DNA of 64,000 nt from assembly GCA_949152475.1 (NCBI GenBank), contig OX424566.1, positions 25,644,423 to 25,708,422 on the forward strand, given 5' to 3'. The translations under genes were made by a program, and so were the position numbers. The notes beneath the pieces were generated by a model. It saw nothing but the letters and a program-made list of their open reading frames with translations, made no database searches and was not told the origin of the DNA. The DNA is from Terebella lapidaria. Taxonomy: Eukaryota > Annelida > Polychaeta > Terebellida > Terebellidae. Below, piece by piece: positions 1-12,397 of the stretch. The first letter of the stretch is position 1. Each line of letters begins with the position of its first letter.

Positions 1-8
1 GAGATTTT

Positions 9-350
9 CTTGTGAACGCGCTACAGGCCGCAATTCTCACCCGATCACCATTATTTTTTGCAGGCACATATATAATGGTAAGATCCCGACACCAATCGAT
101 TTTGGTTGCCGTGGCAACTGAATTGGTCGTTTGGGGACACATTTTGCATTGAAAACAGCCTGTTTGAGACACATGGCTTGTGAACGCGCTACAGGCCGCA
201 ATTCTCACCCGATCACCATTATTTTTTGCAGGCACATATATTATGGTAAGATCCCGACACCAATCGATTTTGGTTGCCGTGGCAACTGAATTGGTCGTTT
301 GGGGACACATTTTGCATTGAAAACAGCCTGTTTGATACACATGGCTTGTG
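9..350. repeat. 168-bp tandem repeat inside Helitron-like copy 1
   Basis: Two consecutive units starting CTTGTGAACGCGCTACAGG (9 and 177) are almost identical, followed by the start of a third, diverged unit near 345. The matching segment occurs once in the copies at 8490 and 19201, so the duplication is private to this copy. Confidence 0.85.
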
Positions 351-599
351 AACGCTCTACAGATGGCAATTTTTGACGAATCTTGATAATATTTGGAAGT
401 GTTGTTGGGAAGGGCTGTCACACGAAATCAATCGTTTTTTAGAATGATCATATAAATATTAATATGTTAACAGCCTAACTTATTACAGAATTTTGAAATA
501 TCCATTTTGACATGTACGATCATTCCAATAGCCTGTACAATGGAAGGTAATGACACTGGTTTCTTGTTCAGAATGGAGAACTGATGTTTTCAGTGAAAA

Positions 600-1640
600 C
601 AGGACAATATTACTGAATAAGTTAACATTAGTTTTACTAGTTAAGTCTATTATTGTCCACAATAAAAATAGTTAAGACGAGAAACGTTTATTATTAAGCT
701 CAACAAGGTAAAGGTTTTGTCCAGTACAGATTTCATGGGTGTAACTGAATAAGTTAACATTATTTCTAATAGTTGAGTCTATTATTGACCACAATAAAAA
801 TAGTTAAGACAAGAAATATTTATTATTAACCTCAACAAGGTAAATGTTTTGTTCAGTACAAATTTCATTGGTGTAACCGAATTTAAGTTAACATTATTTT
901 CACTAGTTAAGTCTATTATTGACCACAATAAAAAATAGTTAAGTCTATTATTGACCACAATAAAAATAGTTAAGATGAGGAATATTTATTATTAAGCTCG
1001 ACAAGGTGAAAGTATGTCCAGTACAGATTTCATGGGTGTACTGAATAAGTTAACATTATTTTTACTAGTTTAGTCTATTATTGACCACAATAAAAATAGT
1101 TAAGACAAGAAATATTTATTATTGGGCTCAACAAGGTAAAGATTCTGTCCAGTAGACATTTTATGTCTGTAACCAAATAAGTTAACTTTTTTTGCTAGTT
1201 AAGTTTATTATTGACCTCAATAAAAATAGTTAAGATAGGAAACAATTATTATTGAGCTTAACAAGGTTAAGGTTTTGTCCGGTAGAAATTTCTGGGTGTA
1301 ACCGAATAAGTTAACATTATTTTTACATGTTAAGTCTATTATTGACCACAATGAAAATAGTTAAGACAAGAAATATTTATTATTGGGCTCAACAAGGTAA
1401 GCTGAACAAGGTTAAGGTTTTGTTCGGTAGAAATTTCTGGGTGTAACCGAATAAGTTAACATTATTTTTACATGTTAATTGTTAAGTCTATTATTGACCA
1501 TAATGAAAATAGTTACGACAAGAAATATTTATTATTTGGCTCAACAAGGTGAAGGCTTTGTCCAGTAGAGATTTTATGGCTGTGACCAAATAAGTTAACA
1601 TTGTTTCTTGCTAGTTAAGTCTATTATTGATCACAATAGC
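600..1640. repeat. Tandem repeat, unit about 130 bp
   Basis: Roughly eight diverged units are marked by AGTTAAGTCTATTATTG and by ACAATAAAAATAGTTAAGA. The same unit is tandem at 9010-9430 in copy 2 and appears once near 19755 in copy 3. Confidence 0.85.
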
Positions 1641-2600
1641 TTTTTATGAAAACGTTGATCAACTTTTACTTTGAATTTCAACTTGAGACCATGTTTGGCA
1701 CAAATTATGAGTTAAAATATAACTTATGGTAAAAAATTCGACCTGGCTCCAATTTCGTCATCTTGAAATGCAGTTTTGGTCAACTTTTACTTTGGATTTC
1801 AACTTGAAAGCATGTTTGGCACATATTATAAGTTGAAATATAACTTATGGTGAAAAGTTCGATCTGGCTCCATTTTCGTCATCTTGAAATGCAGTTTTGA
1901 TCAATTTTTAGTTTGAATTTCAACTTGAAACCAAGTTTGGCACATATTATGAGTTAAAATATAACTTATGATGAAAAGTTCGATCTGGCTCCAAATTCTT
2001 CATCTTGAAATGCAGTTTTGGTAAACTTTTAGCTTGAATTTCAACTTGAAACCAAGTTTGGCACATATTATGAGTTAAAATATAACTTATGACGAAAAGT
2101 TCTATCTGGCTCCAATTTCGTCATCTTGAAATGCAGTTTTGGTCAACTTTTACATTGAATTTCAACTTAATACCAAATTTGGCACATATTATGAGTTGAA
2201 ATATAACTCATGGCGAAAAGTTTGATCTGGCTCCAATTTCGTCATCTTGAAATGCAGTTTTGGTCAACTTTTAGTTTGAATTTCAACTTGAAACCAAGTT
2301 GGGCAGGTATTATGAGTTAAAATATAACTTATGACGAAAAGTTTGATCTGGCTCCAATTTTGTCATCTTGAAATGCAGTTTTGATTAACTTTTACTTTGA
2401 ATTTCAACTTGAAACTATGTTTGGCACATACATGTATCATGAGTCGAAATATAACTTATGGTGAGAAGTTCAATCTGGGTCCAATTTCGTCATCTTGAAA
2501 TGCATTTTTGGTCAAATTTTACTTTGAATTTCAACTTGGAACCAAGTTTGTAAAATACTCTGAGTTGAAATATAAATAGGTGAAAAGATTGATCTATCTG
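1640..2600. repeat. Tandem repeat, unit about 121 bp
   Basis: About eight units are marked by GATCTGGCTCCAATTTCGTC and CATCTTGAAATGCAGTTTTG. Copy 2 keeps about two units at 9430-9650 and copy 3 essentially none. Unit number therefore explains most of the length difference among the three copies. Confidence 0.85.
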
Positions 2601-3587
2601 TATTTTCGTTATTTTATCAAACATGTCGAAATGGAAATTCATATAAAAAGATTTCAGTGATGATTTTGAATTCGACCTTCAATAACCTCGGAAAATCAGT
2701 GCAGCAATTTTGGTGGGGAAAAGAAAACAGTTGTGACTTGAGATTTAACATTTCTCTGGTAATCTTTTTTAGCCCTTGCTCTAGTTTTTCACACTTGACA
2801 GTGATATATTTGGGGCAACAGAGATGATAGGACTACGGGGGATACACCCAAGCGGTCGTAGGCGACCGGAAGCGTCTAGTCGTTATTTGCCATACCTTAA
2901 GAACACGCTTAAAGAATAGAAATATCATTCAATTTAGGGATAGAAGGAGTAGGGAATTTCGTAACCGGGTACTCATTAGGCCGCCACCGAACTGTAACCG
3001 GGTACCCATTAATATATAAACTCAACTGAACATTATAATGAGTGGCGATTTTGCCCAAAGATCGCGGCAGGTGGTTCTTTGTTAAACACACTTGTTTCTC
3101 GGCCTTTGTTTTGGACGCTTCTGTTCCATGCACACGCTGCTTAGCAACGCCCTCCAACTCTCTCGCCCAGTATACTGTAACAACGGTCTTACATCATTTT
3201 CTTCGTTTCTTGTGCTGTGGGGTATAAATATTCTGGAGCCGTGTTGTTCATAGATGTCTCTGAGCAAGGCGAGAGAAACGACGGAGGGCTCGGCCATGAG
3301 CTCTACGTCCTCGCTCCGTGGCTAAGGCCCTTGCGGGCCCCTGGGGACAATTTCCATAGGGGGCCTGGGTGGGGAAGACCTTGATGACTCGGGGGTGTAC
3401 GCCCTCTGGATCACCGGTCTCCCACCCGGGATGGTATGGCACTGGCTCTGGCGGACTGTCGGGCTGTCCTGGGTTCCATCCGCGGCGAGCCGGATGATGA
3501 TCCTGTATCTGAATGGTGTCCGCATGTCTGGGCTCGCTGGGCGGGCTGCTACCTGGTTAACGTTCTGATGATAGAGTAGGCACTGTG

Positions 3588-3705
3588 CCCGCAGTGACCC
3601 TCGGTGAGCGGACTATCCGCGAGGATCTGAGGATAGTGGGCGTGCGTCCGCCGTGACCCGTGGTGAGAGGACTATCCTCTAGGATCCCGGATAGCGGACG
3701 ACGTT
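3588..3705. repeat. Two-unit GC-rich tandem repeat inside the hAT-like element
   Basis: Two units of about 55 bp are built on GTGACCC..GGTGAG..GGACTATCC and GAGGATC/AGGATCC. Each can fold locally because GGACTATCC and GGATAGT recur in inverted order. Function unknown. Confidence 0.5.
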
Positions 3706-3721
3706 AAAACTTTACATAATA

Positions 3722-4079
3722 ATATGTGAAGTCTTTATATAATGCTTTTCCAGGAACCGCTCAAAGCGCTTCACAATTATTACCCCCGATATATGGCCAG
3801 GAACCACTTTCCGACTTCCTGGGGTCCATAGACAATCACCTATTTGTCAGAGACTTTTTGCTGCCATATTGGCGCAAGGTGACTAGGATACACGTACAAT
3901 TGCCAACACTGCCAATCGGTTACTCAATTGTACGACTGAGTGAGCCGAGACACATTGTGGTACACATCTTGCCCAAGGGTGTTAGACAGCCAACACAGCA
4001 GCGCCAGCGCCGCGGCTCGAACCAACAACCTGCTGGTCACGAGACGAGCGCCTTAACTGACTGCGCCAACTGCCCCCAA
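3722..4079 (-). repeat. tRNA-derived SINE
   Basis: Read on the minus strand, the head has a pol III A box (TGGCGCAGTCAGTT, 4055-4068) and, about 30 bases on, a B box (GGTTCGAGCC, 4014-4023), as in a tRNA gene. The body is non-tRNA. The tail region reads GTGAAGCGCTTTGAGCGG and then AAAAGCATTATATAAAG, a 3' module seen in many invertebrate and vertebrate SINEs. It lies inside the hAT-like element and may be a nested insertion; I could not assign its target duplication. Confidence 0.75.
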
Positions 4080-5039
4080 TCGATCTGAATCCATGAGCCT
4101 GAGATATAGCCAAAACACTGTTGGATAGACCTACTGTGTTTTCAATTGACTCGTTTTCATAGATGTAAACGAACATACTTCTGTAACTGAATATTTGCCA
4201 AGTATGCAACATTTGTTCTCAATATCATTTTCATCAATTGGCAAATAAATCCTAATAAATAAATGTAGCATAATATATAATACAGTTTCCCCGTTCAGCT
4301 TTCCAGCTGCCACTCACAACATTTAACAAGCCGCCATGACTGAGTCACGCGATCTCAAGAAAGTAGTCCCGGTCTTTGTCCATCTACCGTAATGCCATGA
4401 ATGGAGTAGCCTACTTGTAACACAAAATACACAATGTGAAAGTAAGCCATTTATCTTCCAAACAAACACTTACATTGATCGAAATGTAAAGCCTGCCATA
4501 CCATGCATACTGCACAGTGCGCATGAATCTCATTTAGGGCCTCATCACCAGATAACACGACGCGTATGCATTTACACCGGAGCAGAGTGGTGAACAGTCA
4601 ATTATTTCTTTATTTGCTGCATGCTAAGAGTCAGATTTGAAAACATGATAGCAGGGCGGGAACAGTTCAAAGGCACTCGAGTTTTGAAACGAATAAAAAC
4701 GAAACTAACGCTAATATTGGAAGCCTAGAGTAGGTTTTAACACATTCACGGGTGATGGTTAATTGATATCCTAACCGGGTAATAGCCATACCCGAACCTA
4801 ACTGAGTTACCCGAGTACTCCTTCTATCCCTAATTCAATTGGGCACAAATAATTGAAATAATGAAAGAGACATCCATAAATGTGTTGTTGACTTTATTCA
4901 TGAGTAAATACGACCATCTGAAGGTTTATTTTCCTTCCATGTCATTTCTGCACATGCGCAGTGTTTGTGTTTGTTACTGTAATGTTGCCTTTTTTGGTGC
5001 GTAATTTTTTCGTTCTTATTTTGGTTGTCACATGTGGTT

Positions 5040-5149
5040 AAATGGTACTTGATATGTGTTGGACTAAAACTTGAACGAATACTCGAGTGCGATTAGATTA
5101 TTGATACTCTAATACTCGAGTACAAAATTTCGTACTCGTCTCAGCCCTA
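5040..5149. mobile_element. Single end of a second hAT-like element
   Basis: Read on the minus strand from 5149 the sequence is TAGGGCTGAGACGAGTACG, a typical hAT terminus, followed by internal inverted words around ACTCGAGTA (5080-5122). No partner terminus was found nearby, so this is a truncated relic or a lone end. Confidence 0.45.
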
Positions 5150-5589
5150 ACCCCAACACCTCCCACCAGGATTCTCCAAGATATAGAAGTTAACTGAAAA
5201 CATTAAAATGGTGTTACTGTACATGTAATTAACCTTGTCAACTTGTCATAATCATGATAATGCAGTGGACCTATTTAGAGTTCCAAAACTTTCTTGAGGC
5301 AGTCTCGACAGCACTGAGGAACCATATGCAGTCAAATTGGCGGCCTTGTGCAGTCAATTGCCCTGGCGGCCAGATTGCGCATACATCCCTGACCACCCCC
5401 CTCCCCTCCGTCTCCTCTGCATCGTCACACACGATGCATCCATCACCATGTTCACTGCCACTGATCTCAGTAACTTAGTCAGTATTCACCTGCTCAGCCC
5501 TAGCGCTATCGCTGCCAAGTCAAGATAATGATCTAGACTGTGAATAAATTTTTGTGAGAAACATCATCTTTTTGTATCACCTACTTCAG
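5150..5589. other. Gap upstream of the AT-hook/zinc-finger gene; possible extra exon
   Basis: An open stretch at about 5290-5528 (+) reads protein-like (it includes PDCAYIPDHPPPLRLL) but ends in a stop, and I could not find a donor in the phase needed to join the next exon at 5590. An AATAAA lies at 5542. It could be the tail of another transcript or chance. The start codon of the downstream gene is probably in this gap or farther upstream. Confidence 0.25.
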
Positions 5590-8500
5590 GTCGAGGATTT
5601 GTTCCTGGCCGGCTATAACCTTCCACAAGTCTTGCAAGTCACAGCTGTAACGAGTGTGGAAGAGAGGCTGGAAACATGGAAGAGCAAACTGACTCTCGAA
5701 GAACCTGGGTATGGATGAAGAAATTGACATTTTCGCTTATAAATTCCTTGACCTCATATTCAATTCTGAAATATTATCTCCCTATCATGTACCTATATTA
5801 CCTTTTTTTCATTCTGATAACCATGATAATGGTTAACGCGATCCCTTTAGTAATCTCAAAAATGAGAAATGTTTTTGCATGCTGTTATAGATCTACTCCA
5901 AAGAAAAGTTTATCAACTGAACATTTTATTGACCTAATAAAATCTATAATACCAATAAATTCTGTGATATTAACCAACAATCAGCATTATCACTGACACG
6001 TGCACTTTCAAACTTTTGTTCGTCGCACAGGACTGAGTCGTTTATGTTGGAAACTAAGTTTGAAGTGGAGACTGCTGAAAGCTCGGCAACTGAAGCCACA
6101 ATTACTTCTGCAAATGAGGAGCCGAAGAATCTGAGTATCGAAGTCGTGAACGACGATCTAAGGACTCCTGATGTGCCTACACTTGAAACACTCGCCAACG
6201 AATATGCATCAAATACTGGGACACCGGAACCGTATCCAGACCCGCAGACTCCGATCCGTGACTCTGAGAAAGGAACCAGCCACACAGGTTTGAGCTGGGA
6301 AAATATATGGCACTAGAGTAATATCGTAAGTGCCTCGATGGGTTTCTGATAAGTATGTATGGATAAAACTCTTTGCATAAAACATTGGGTCATTCTTTAC
6401 ACTGAAACTCATGTTTACATGTATGACCATGATGCAATGGTAATCACTTTTGTTAAAATACTTATAAACTGGAATCTATGCAATCCAATACTTTTCTCTC
6501 ATCACCATGATCACAGGAATAAGACATGTAAAAAATGGTGTTGCATTTCTGATTTTTATTCAATTTTCATTTCAAAAAGAAAATATGAACCAACACTCAA
6601 TTCTCAATTCTCAATTCACACAAAGGTCATGGTTATTTAGTGTCATATTCCTCAGATTCTATCGATGCTTGATTTCAGCTGAGAGTCCTGAGCGTATCTC
6701 AATCAAGCATGAGAATGGCATGCATCAATCACCGACGACTTCCACGCCAGGGCCGAAACGAAAACGAGGGAGACCGCCTGGCAGTAAAAACAAGAGTATT
6801 ACGCGGACTCCTACGGGTAAGTGAATTAAACTTCACTAATGATTGAATCATATGTGTAAACTATGTATGCGGTATTCTTTTCATTATGAACAATTGATTT
6901 GCACTGCGCTACCTTCACACCATGAAATTGATGAACCACATATTTTCCCTACAGATGACGATCTATATTCACCGAAAGTTTCTAAATCTCAAGAAAGACC
7001 ATTCAAAGTGGAGGATGAAGAAGCTACAGATTTCACCCCCAAATCATCGAGTGTGCGAAAGCGTGGCAGACCACCGGGCAGCACAAAGAAAAAGACACAA
7101 GTTCAGCCATCGCCTGATGATATGGAAAATGATGCTTCTGATCTAGATGGAGCAGGTTAGCTTCGGTATAGTTTGACGTTGTGCCCAATAGATGCATTGC
7201 AAAAAAAAAGATAAAATCACTGGGAATTCAACAGCTATATGTGAAATTTGAGAAGTTTTTTCATTGGTTGCCATCAGCGATCGTTCGAAAACGTGGCAGA
7301 CCACCGGGCAGCACGAAGAAAAAGAAGCTAACTCGGTCACCACCTGACGAGACGGACGACGATGCCACTGATTTAGATGAATCAGGTGAATTTAGTGGAA
7401 TTGTGATACAGGAATTCATTGGATTACATGTACGACAAATCTCCCGAGAGTCATGTTGTTTGTATATGTTATGATTACCATGGTTACAATGCTATCTGCA
7501 GGTGACACACCTCGACTGGATCTTTCTGCAGACTCTGGTGCATTTGTACCACGAAAACCGGGTCGACCGAAAGGTTCTCTAAACAAAGCCCTCAAGAAAA
7601 ATTACAAGGGAAATGATGACAATGGTACAATTTTGCTAATGATGCTATTCCCAATCACCACATAATGTTGCTTCAATTGAATTCAGTTCACTTGAATTGG
7701 TTTGACTATTCACAGGGGATACGGAGTATTTCGAGTGTGAGGACTGTGGAAAGCGATATGACTCGGGCGAGAAACTCGAGCGACACAGGCTGGTTCACCG
7801 CAAGGGTCCTATAAACTGTCCCAACTGTCCTAAACAGTTCCAGTCTATCAGCGGATATGGTGAGAACATCTTCCAGCACAACTGTCACTATTCAACACTA
7901 TACTACTAATCCATCCACCATGCATATATTTTTTCGTTTGAACAATATCCACATTGTGACATACATCAGTGCATTTATTAAAATATTAACTACAATGCAT
8001 AGAAGCTGATTATTGTTTGGATTACAACTAATTTAACTCCTTCAAGCCAATGTTCGATAGCTGGTGACAATATTTTCCCAATAGTTCCCAATAATATTGC
8101 GCTGCCTGTTTTAACATCTGTCCATACATGGTACAGAGGTCCACATGCGACTACACACTGGGGAGGGCTTGCACAAGTGTGTGTTCTGTAACTACATCAC
8201 TGGCAGTAGCGGCATGCTCACCGCACACATCACCCGCGTCCACGAGAAGCTGCGCAAACACCTCTGCGACACATGCGGAAAAGGCTTCGTCACGTCGTAC
8301 ATGCTTCGGCGACACAACGAAGGTCGGTGTAGTGATGTGCAGTCAGAGGCTTTGTATGTGTCTAATGACAAAATAAGTACTGTTGGTTGTGAAGCAAAAT
8401 TTCCATTATTTTGTTAATCATGCCATGTACTGCTACTGTATATCACATGTGTATTGCATGTTTTGCAACAATAAAACAATGTAATTGTATCCCCCGAACA

Positions 8501-10993
8501 AAGTTCAGCGGATACTATGGATTTACGATCGTCGCGCCGCCGCCGCCGCGTCCGCAGACACTTTCTTGTGAACGCGCTGCAGCTTGCAAATCTTAACCGA
8601 TTTTGATAATATTTTATATGGACATGTCTTATGGTGAGATCACGACACCTATCGATTTTGGTTGCCATAGCAACCAAAATAGCCGATTGGCGTAACATTT
8701 TGTGCTCAAATTAGCCTGTTTAACACACATGGGTTGTGAATGCTCTACGGGTGGGAGTTTTCGATGAATGATGATGAAATCGCACAGGCTCAGTGAGAAA
8801 GACCATCACACGAAACCTATTGTTTTTCAGAATGATCGAATAAACATTAATAAGTTTGAGAGGTTAACTTATTACAACAATTAAAATACCTACTTTGACA
8901 TGTGTGATCACTCCAATAACTTGTACTATGAAAGCAAATTGCACTGGATTCTTGTTCAGAATACAGAACTGATGTTTCTGGTGAAAACAGAACAATATTA
9001 CTGAATAAGTTAGCATTGGTTTTACTAGTTAAGTCTATTATTGACCACAATAAAAATAGTTAAGACGAGAAACATTTATTATTGTGCTCAACAAGTTAAA
9101 GGTTTTGTCCAGTAGAGATTTCACAGGTGTAACCGAATAAGTTAACATTATTTTTACTAGTTAAGTCTATTATTGACCACAATAAAAATAGTTAAGACAA
9201 GAAACATTCATTATTGGGCTCAACAAGGTAAAGCTTCTGTGCAGTAGAGATTTCATGACTGTAGCCGAATAAGTTAACATCGTTTTTACTAGTTAAGTCT
9301 ATTATTGACCTCAAAAAAAATAGTTAAGACAAGGAACATTTATTATTGAGCTCAACAATTTAAAAGTTTTGTCCAGTAGAGATTTCATGGGTGTAACCGG
9401 ATAAGTTAACATTATTTTTACCAGTAAAGTCAATTTTTACTTCGAATTTCAACTTGAAACCAAGTTTGGCACACATTATGAATTAAAATATAATTTATGG
9501 TGAAAAGTTCGAACTGGCTCTAGTTTAGTCATCTTGAAATGCAGTTTTTGTCAACTTTTGCTTGAATTTCAACTTGGAACCAAGTTTGTCAAATATTCTG
9601 AGTTGAAATATAACTTTAGGTGAAAACCTTCATCTGACTGTAATTTCGTTATTTTATCGAACATGTCGAAATGGAAATTCGTATGCAGTGATTTTAGTGG
9701 TGATCTTGAATTCGACCTTCGATAAGCTTGAAAGGTTTCACACTCACAATGTACATCAGTGATATATTTGGGGCAACAGGGATGATAGGGCTACGGGGGA
9801 TACACCCGAGCGGTCGTAGGCGACCGGAAGCGTCTAGTTTAAGCTATTTTCAAAAATGTTACCAATAACTTCACAGATTAATTCTAGCTTACTGGTCAAA
9901 CATGGGCCATAAGAAATTTTTACAAGGGTTATTCACAAGTAAATGTAAACAAAGAATATTACCACAATTGTTACCTGTAACTTGCCTTCCAGCTATCCAC
10001 CAGCGCGAGAAGTTCAAAGACATGTTCGGCTGTGACATCTGCGAGTACAAGACCCACTCGGAGGCGTGCCTAAAGAGCCATGTCCGGAATCGGCACACGG
10101 AGACTCCCGGCTACGTCTGTAACCTGTGCGGAATCACGGTCAAATACAAACACTCGCTGTTTGAACATCAACAGCGCCACTACAGCGACAAGAAATGTGC
10201 ATGTCCGGAGTGCCCCTTCAAGGCCATTTGTAAGTCAAAATGCTGTTGTGTTTGATAGTGTTAAAATTGTTTTGCATGGTGATACAAGTAGTATTTGTTG
10301 TGTGATATATTGTCTGTAGCCCTGCCGGTGAATAGAGAATTGAAAAAAAACTAAACATTGATTTTCGAATTGTTCAGATAAAACAATAAACAACAACAGT
10401 ATTGAAAGACATTTCCATTCATATATGTTTCAAACTATAAAATCAATACAGACAAATACTTTATTTTGACAGGTGAAGCCGATGTGCGCAAACACATAAG
10501 ACGGCACCACCGCCAGGGCAAGAAGTACATCTGTGAGGTCTGCAGTAAGGGCTTCAAACAGAAAGTCCACCTTGATCGGCATTTCACAGCGATCCACACC
10601 ACCGACAAAAACTTCCCCTGCTCCGAGTGCACCTACCGCTGTAACGACAAGAGCAACTTAGCCAAGCACCTCTGGCACGTACACAAACTGAAAGACCGAA
10701 CCAAGCCGGTGCTCATGAAGTTTGACCGCGAGGCAGCCGACGTGAAAGAAACGAGCTCAACTCCAGTAATCGTCAGTACAGTTTCCATGCATAACACACA
10801 AAATAACGAGCATGTCCCAATGGAAATGGCGCCAGACGAGTCAGAGTCAATGATTGCGGCCAACCAGATTCACATTGAGACTGCAAGAGAAGAAGTTGTG
10901 CAAATGGAACCCGTGGACCAGGTGGAGCAGATGGTTATCAGCGTACACGACGGAGCGTATCAGATGGTTCAAAACGTACAGTACTGGTCCTGA
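5590..10993 (+). CDS. Nuclear protein with four AT-hooks and nine C2H2 zinc fingers (10 exons seen, 5' end not found)
   Basis: Exons by splice signals and phase: 5590-5708, 6031-6287, 6679-6816, 6955-7155, 7278-7385, 7502-7624, 7716-7859, 8137-8322, 9993-10229 and 10473-10993 (stop). All joins are GT-AG and keep frame, giving about 677 residues. Exons 3 to 6 each carry one AT-hook (KRKRGRPPGSKNK, RKRGRPPGSTKKK twice, RKPGRPKGS), which binds the minor groove of AT-rich DNA. Exons 7 to 10 encode nine C2H2 fingers, several split by introns, among them FECEDCGKRY, HLCDTCGKGF and YICEVCSKGF. The first two exons are acidic and unrecognised. The C-terminus is acidic and rich in Met and Gln. It is likely a sequence-specific chromatin or transcription factor in the nucleus. 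I cannot name an orthologue. An intron holds Helitron-like copy 2. The first AATAAA after the stop is at 12015. Confidence 0.9.
8490..9837 (+). mobile_element. Helitron/Helentron-like non-autonomous element, copy 2 (complete, intronic)
   Basis: The element starts TCCCCCGAACAAAGTTCAG at 8490 after an A, and ends with hairpin CGGTCG/CGACCG (9811-9816, 9821-9826) plus CTAG at 9834-9837 before a T. GTATCCCCCG at the start is the inverse of CGGGGGATAC just before the 3' hairpin; such asymmetric inverted termini are described for Helitron2/Helentron elements. A (GCC)n run lies at 8536-8549. It sits in the intron between exons at 8137-8322 and 9993-10229 of the AT-hook gene, in the same orientation as the gene, and leaves both splice sites intact. 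Confidence 0.75.
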
Positions 10994-11295
10994 TTGGGAG
11001 TATGTCATGTGACTGTGTATAGTTGTGTATATAGGAAATTCAATTCTTTGTGGTTTTCATCTATATATGTGTATACATTCGAGCATTCTGTAGGACTTAC
11101 TTTCGTAGATTGCATGTGACATTACTAATGCTTACATGAACTCGATAAACTTCAAAACAACTGATAAATTGGTGAATAGAATTTGATTGAGCAAATCTTT
11201 GTGCAGTTAGGAATAATATGAATTTCTAATGTCATCATTACAGAAATACGTTTTTTTTATGTTTTAACAGATTTTATGTGAGCTGATGTGTATGA
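10994..11295 (+). other. Probable 3' UTR of the AT-hook/zinc-finger gene
   Basis: AT-rich sequence with no coding signal follows the stop. No AATAAA occurs before 12015, so the transcript may run through MITE 11296-11776. Confidence 0.4.
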
Positions 11296-11776
11296 TATGG
11301 AAAGCCGGTGCGACATGCGAGAAGTGACATGTGAGAAGCGACATGTTACATGCGAATAGCGAGAAATATTGGCCCATGTAGGGCAGGTTACTATTTTTTC
11401 TAAATTCAATGAAGATTAAAAATGTGCCAGACGGATTAATTATGGTATACATTCAGTGGGTGAGTAGTGTTAACAGAGTAAGGTGCGCTACTTGGGCCGA
11501 AATATTGCCTACATGAACATGTGAGTTAGCCTAGAAAACTGCGATATGCGACCTGCGAGCTATAAACTGCGACATGCGAGTTAACTTTACAAACTGCGAC
11601 TTGCGTGAAACAAAATACAACTTGAATATCCTACACAATTTTTCGTATTAAACCATGGTTTGATACGGAATAAGTTATAGTGTGCAGGTCGCATGTCGCT
11701 TCTCACTTGTCACTTCTCGCATGTCGCTTGTCACTTCTCGCATGTCGCTTCTCGCATGTCGTACCGGCGTTCCATA
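11296..11776. mobile_element. MITE with long, microsatellite-like terminal inverted repeats (family M1, copy 1)
   Basis: The left end TATGGAAAGCCGGTGCGAC and the right end, GTACCGGCGTTCCATA, are inverted versions of each other. The match continues inward as repeats of GACATGCGAGAAG and its inverse CTTCTCGCATGTC. If the outer TA on each side is a target duplication, the element begins TGGAAAGCC, consistent with a Tc1/mariner-type MITE. There is no coding capacity. Confidence 0.75.
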
Positions 11777-12397
11777 GTAAGACTCAAAGGACAATTACAT
11801 TTAAAATTACACTGTATGCTTGTTTGTGCTGTTGAAGAAGTCCCATTTGTTCTGTTACATCCATACATTCATTGTTAGAGGTAGTAAAATACGTGTATGT
11901 AGTAAAACTTATTTGGGATGAAGAGATTTCACTGGAATTTATCACACAAAAACTGAAGTTGGATTGTAAAATCACATTTTACTTGCAATTTGTGGAAATA
12001 AGAAGCAGTGTGGAAATAAATATTGCCTGCTGGTCAGAAATTCAAATACATGTAAATATGAGTTTACAAATCTGTATGTACATCTAGTGGGCCAACAATT
12101 CAGTAATGTGTGATGGAAATAGATATTCTCAAATAAATTTTTGGATGTAACACAAAGGAAAGACCAGTGATACTAATGCAATATAATAAATGTTTGTAAT
12201 CTATTTGTGTGTGGTTGTTCCTGGCCCAAGTATATTCATTAAGTACATGTATATGTGTGATGTGAATACCTGTACCACCGAAGGAATGCTTCATGTTCTT
12301 TCGCAAGGTACCAACATTACATTATAACCATTATGGTAAATCATCATGCGGTGAAACTGTATAGAAAAATTGAGTGAATGGCTGTGATGTGGAATCA
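11777..12397. other. AT-rich interval with poly(A) signals
   Basis: AATAAA occurs at 12015-12020 and 12132-12137 on the plus strand, either of which could end the AT-hook gene transcript. Nothing else is recognised. Confidence 0.3.

Larger units (their letters stand above)
1..2879 (+). mobile_element. Helitron/Helentron-like non-autonomous element, copy 1 (5' end outside window)
   Basis: The right end has a perfect 6-bp hairpin (CGGTCG at 2853-2858, CGACCG at 2863-2868) followed 11 bases later by a terminal CTAG at 2876-2879 and then T. This is the layout of a Helitron 3' end. The same end closes copies at 8490-9837 and 19201-20209. The body has no coding capacity and is almost all tandem repeat: a 168-bp unit at about 9-350, a unit of about 130 bp at 600-1640, and a unit of about 121 bp at 1640-2600. 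Internal tandem repeats are typical of Helentron-derived non-autonomous elements. The start of the element is not in the window. Confidence 0.7.
2935..4832. mobile_element. hAT-like non-autonomous DNA transposon with 8-bp TSD
   Basis: The left end TAGGGATAGAAGGAGTA (2935-2951) is matched by its exact inverse at 4816-4832. The flanks are an identical 8-bp duplication, ATTCAATT, at 2927-2934 and 4833-4840. An 8-bp duplication with TAGGG termini is the hAT signature. No transposase was found in any frame. The inside holds a second inverted region with GGGTAC words near each end, a TATAAAT at 3222, a GC-rich stretch (3240-3700) and a minus-strand SINE (3722-4079). The exact duplication and ends suggest a fairly recent insertion. 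Confidence 0.85.
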
